Positions 29,691 to 32,232 of a stretch of DNA of 32,232 nucleotides are shown here, in pieces. The stretch lies in NCBI GenBank assembly GCA_015501055.1, contig JADNYV010000392.1, positions 1-32,232 on the forward strand, written 5' to 3'. The notes under the pieces are model-generated. The model was not told the DNA's origin, ran no database searches, and saw only the letters and a program-made list of their open reading frames with translations. Source of the stretch: Mucidula mucida (taxonomy: Eukaryota > Basidiomycota > Agaricomycetes > Agaricales > Physalacriaceae). The position numbers and the translations under genes were made by a program. Within the stretch, counting starts at the first letter, position 1. Every line of letters begins with the position of its first letter.

Positions 29691-31370
29691 CTACTTCTTC
29701 CTGGTACACCATCCGGCCACGGCGATGTACGCTACAAGCACCCTTAATTTCGCAGCTCAATACAGTACGCAGTGCGAGTCGTGGATGAATAGGACTCTGC
29801 TTCACCGTCAATTGCGACAGGCTCGCAGTCTGAGTCTAGACGAGAACCTACGACCTCGGCACTTGATCTTTTGTTTTGAATGGGAAAACCATTCGTTCAT
29901 TTGAATTTGTCGCAGCAAAGGTCACGATGAAAGGACCATGCTGACCGATCGTTCCTCAAAAGCATCTTTCGTTATTATGCAGGCAGCTCCAGGCCGCTCA
30001 GCGCGGTAACATGACGTCGTTTCATTCATAGTTATCCCCCCTCCGAGTCGACTCTGCCTGTCTGTCCAATGTTGGTATATGAAGCGCCACCATCGCCGCA
30101 CAAGTTACGAACGATGCTGCACAGCCGTGCGCCAACCCAAAACCCTGAGATTACGAACCTTAAGTCTTTGTACAGAGTTGCACGAATCCCGCCACATGAA
30201 ACCAATAACAGCCTCAACAAGGACTATATTTGCTCAAGGTTTCATCCTCGTTGAACCGCCGCGGCCGCGCGAACTAGAAGTGCACAACTTTAGAGTTAAC
30301 AACTTTCCGACTTGAGTTATGGCATACAAAATGTAGCTACGTATGTACTCCAAAAACCTAACCTTGACAAAGATCAGGTTCGCCATTGTAGACGAGCCAT
30401 TTATCACGATGAACATACAAAGTACAGAATGGACATAGTAGTTAACAACATCTGTGGAGGAAGCCAATCGCATCCAGTGATGTGTGGCGCCCACAAAATG
30501 GATCGAGTGCGTGATCTTGGTGACATTGGATTGTCGAGTAACGAAGAGCTTTCCGGGGCCGTTCTGACTGGCAGCACATGACCGACCCTGCCCAATGCCG
30601 CTGAGCAAATTAGTCCAACAACAGCTGAAAACTTCAACCCATCGGGATGGAACTGCCATAATCCCGTCGTACCTCGTAAGCATGCCTCCCCCTCCCCGTT
30701 TCAGTCGCTGCACTCCGGCTGCGTACCCGCTGTAAAACATCGGGAAAGGAATTGCGCCGCAAAAGCGGTCCCGTGTTCATATAGTTCCTTTTTCGTGCTT
30801 CCTCCGACGCTGATAAGTCGGGAAAGGCATCACAATATCACCACACATGACTAGCGAGAATAAACGTGATGACAGTATTTCTGATAGAGTAGTCGTCGGA
30901 GGTATAAGCAGGAACCGAAGAGTAAGTATCTCATAACCATAATCCGGGACCAAGTGCCCTCTTACGAAGGCATGAAAGCTTCACTTTTGAATAGTTCATT
31001 GGTGGTTCTGACAGCGGCTCGCCTCAAATAATATGACGAACTGAATTGGATAGAGACCAGGTAAATCGCGAAAGGAGTCACCAGATTTCATGGCAGGCGC
31101 GATAGGTTTTAGAATCTTGATGGCAAGAGACCAATAATAGGGCCTCTCCCGGTTAGTCAAGTGTTCCATGAGAGATGAACCTAGCAATAGGTCTCAAGTC
31201 GCTCGCTTGCGAGCAACATCGACTCGGAGGCGTCTACCCGCTGGCTGTCACACCGCCGCGCCTATACCAATCCTGCTCTTAGTCGAAGCGGCGTCGTCCC
31301 GAATATACACGGCGATACACCATGTATACTGCGATGAAGCACGTTCCGCTCCTCTCAGAGTCAACAAGCG
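29691..31370. other. Spacer between the inverted arms, no gene recognised
   Basis: The longest frame is 168 codons on the minus strand (30234-30740). It has no recognised motif, no signal peptide and uneven composition, so I do not call it. A perfect 14-bp palindrome GCTCGCTTGCGAGC lies at 31201-31214. No transposase, terminal repeats or target duplications were seen that would explain the duplication. Confidence 0.4.
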
Positions 31371-31530
31371 CCTGAGGTATGGAGCTCCAAGTTCCCGGGG
31401 CCTAGTAATTGGCCGTTTCTTGCGCCACCCTACTGCAGGTAGAGCACAAGGCCTGAAAATCGAAATAAAATAATTATTACCTGATGAGTTGCGCATGACA
31501 GAGATGCGAATCAGAATCCTGCAAGAATCG
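31371..31530 (+). repeat. Direct repeat, copy 1 (about 160 bp)
   Basis: Shares with 31641-31798 the strings CCTGAGGTAT, CTTGCGCCACCCT, GGTAGAG and GAGATGCGAATCAGA in the same order and spacing, with many differences and small gaps. Both are on the right arm, so part of the upstream region was duplicated in tandem at an offset of about 270 bp. Confidence 0.7.
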
Positions 31531-31640
31531 TGACCTATCGTCCACCGTGAGTAACGTACATAAGTAGCAGTAATTGCCGCAGAACCGTTGAATGTAAGGT
31601 GCACGAGCCCGAGTTTGAGGCCTCAGACGTCCCAAAATCA

Positions 31641-31798
31641 CCTGAGGTATAGAGCTTCCGGGGCCTAATGAGTGGTTCTTTCTTGCGCCACCCTGCTGGA
31701 GGTAGAGTACACGGCCTGAAATTGAATGAAGTACTACCTCCCCAGTTATGATGAGTTGCACATGACGGAGATGCGAATCAGAGTCTTATACGAATCCT
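31641..31798 (+). repeat. Direct repeat, copy 2, inside the right inverted arm
   Basis: Homologous to 31371-31530. This copy is the one that is near identical to the left inverted arm. Confidence 0.7.
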
Positions 31799-31958
31799 AG
31801 ATGGGGACCACACGCCGCCGCATGCGATCCCGATGTTGTTGGTAACATCGCATACTTCTCCGGTTCCTCCATGGGAGCGTGACCTGTATGCACTTTTTCC
31901 TTACTGTCTTCCCGCTGTCATCATAGCTGGTTTTGGGTATTCTTAGCAACGGAGAACG

Positions 31959-31966
31959 TATAAAAG
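31959..31966 (+). promoter_or_regulatory. TATA box of the second secreted-protein copy
   Basis: TATAAAAG, 137 bp before the ATG at 32096, identical in context to the left copy. Confidence 0.7.
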
Positions 31967-32095
31967 CCTACCCTCTTGGATGCTTTTCATTCAGCTCCTC
32001 ATCGTGCTTTTGATTAGGTTAGCATTTCCAGTCTCTCTCCGCCGATTTTGCAAACTCACCCCCGCTTTTTTTCGAGAAGCTACCAAACAAACAGA

Positions 32096-32232
32096 ATGCA
32101 ATTCAACATCGCCTTCATCGCCAGCGCTCTCCTCGTCGCCGCCGCCGCCCCCGGGGCGTTGGGGGCTGACTTCGTGTGGGTTCTCCGGCCGCGAACTGTG
32201 GAGGGTCTTTGTGCATCGCCAGGAAGCCCCCG
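32096..32232 (+). CDS. Second copy of the small secreted protein, partial at window end, with frame-disrupting indels
   Basis: The first 28 codons, including the whole signal peptide and ADFVW, equal the gene at 29143. After about 32177 several extra bases appear (an extra G after TGG, an extra C in CCGGCC, extra bases near 32207-32212, an extra A and C in the last 12 bases), so the frame is lost. All lie in the last 60 bases, mostly within short runs, which looks like low-quality sequence at a contig end rather than real decay. The gene points away from its twin. Confidence 0.7.
   Translation, partial: MQFNIAFIASALLVAAAAPGALGADFVWVLRPRTVEGLCASPGSP

Larger units (their letters stand above)
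31538..32232. repeat. Right arm of the inverted duplication
   Basis: Inverse of 29013-29690; see the left arm. It runs off the window end within the gene. Confidence 0.9.

Noticed and set aside
30234..30740. 168-codon minus-strand frame in the spacer of the inverted duplication
   Set aside because: No motif, signal peptide, promoter or splice support; composition does not look coding.
31201..31214. Perfect palindrome GCTCGCTTGCGAGC as a terminator or operator
   Set aside because: Too short, isolated and without a neighbouring gene to serve.
31248..31604. Minus-strand frame sharing a short peptide (HLTFNGSAAIT) with a plus-strand frame at 29617
   Set aside because: The shared peptide follows from the DNA duplication of the upstream region; the frames diverge outside it and lie in promoter-side repeats.
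1..32232. CRISPR array, tRNA, rRNA or telomere repeats
   Set aside because: No regularly spaced repeats, no tRNA B-box (GGTTCGAATCC-like) and no TTAGGG runs were seen on either strand.

Overview
The window looks like nuclear DNA of a filamentous basidiomycete, most likely an Agaricomycete. The reasons are short GT-AG introns of about 42-70 bp, F-box proteins with an N-terminal coiled coil, a BTB/POZ protein and a P450 of the types these fungi carry in many copies, a small cysteine-containing secreted protein, and Ty1/copia retrotransposons. There is no bacterial-style operon structure. No tRNA, rRNA or CRISPR was found.

Layout. 1-5401: copia element A on the minus strand, with its 3' LTR cut by the window edge; its single gag-pol frame of 1609 codons is open. 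5402-6795: AT-rich, CpG-poor DNA. 6796-12270: copia element B, complete, same strand, almost identical to A, with 236-bp LTRs and a GTTTT target-site duplication. Its gag-pol is split by one inserted base. 12276-about 14300: more of the same AT-rich DNA, carrying a decayed F-box gene (minus strand). This gene continues on the other side of element B, so B inserted into it. From about 14.4 kb the composition returns to near 50% GC. 15489-16322 is a BTB/POZ gene, 16505-17019 a possible membrane-protein remnant, and about 18800-20153 a cytochrome P450 pseudogene. 20419-22133 is an F-box gene with one frameshift, and 23384-24118 a 244-aa protein with an HMG-box-like N-terminus. 24910-27960 holds unresolved, possibly spliced, coding traces. 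27981-28060 is a third F-box fragment. 28747-29143 is a secreted-protein gene on the minus strand. Its promoter and 5' coding part reappear inverted at about 31689-32232, running off the window end.

How it fits together. This is an accessory, repeat-shaped region rather than a pathway cluster. Two young retrotransposons sit in or beside old decayed sequence. The differences between the two copies are almost all CpG to TpG/CpA changes, the same direction as the decay in the host sequence, which suggests continuing cytosine-methylation damage. The gene families present (F-box, BTB, P450, small secreted protein) are ones that expand and die quickly in these fungi. I found no convincing undescribed multi-gene system. 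The most notable structures are the inverted duplication of the secreted-protein gene with its promoter, the retrotransposon-in-pseudogene nesting with its mutation signature, and the P450 whose haem cysteine codon is now a stop. Both window ends lie in repeats, so the window may be a complete scaffold broken at repeats.
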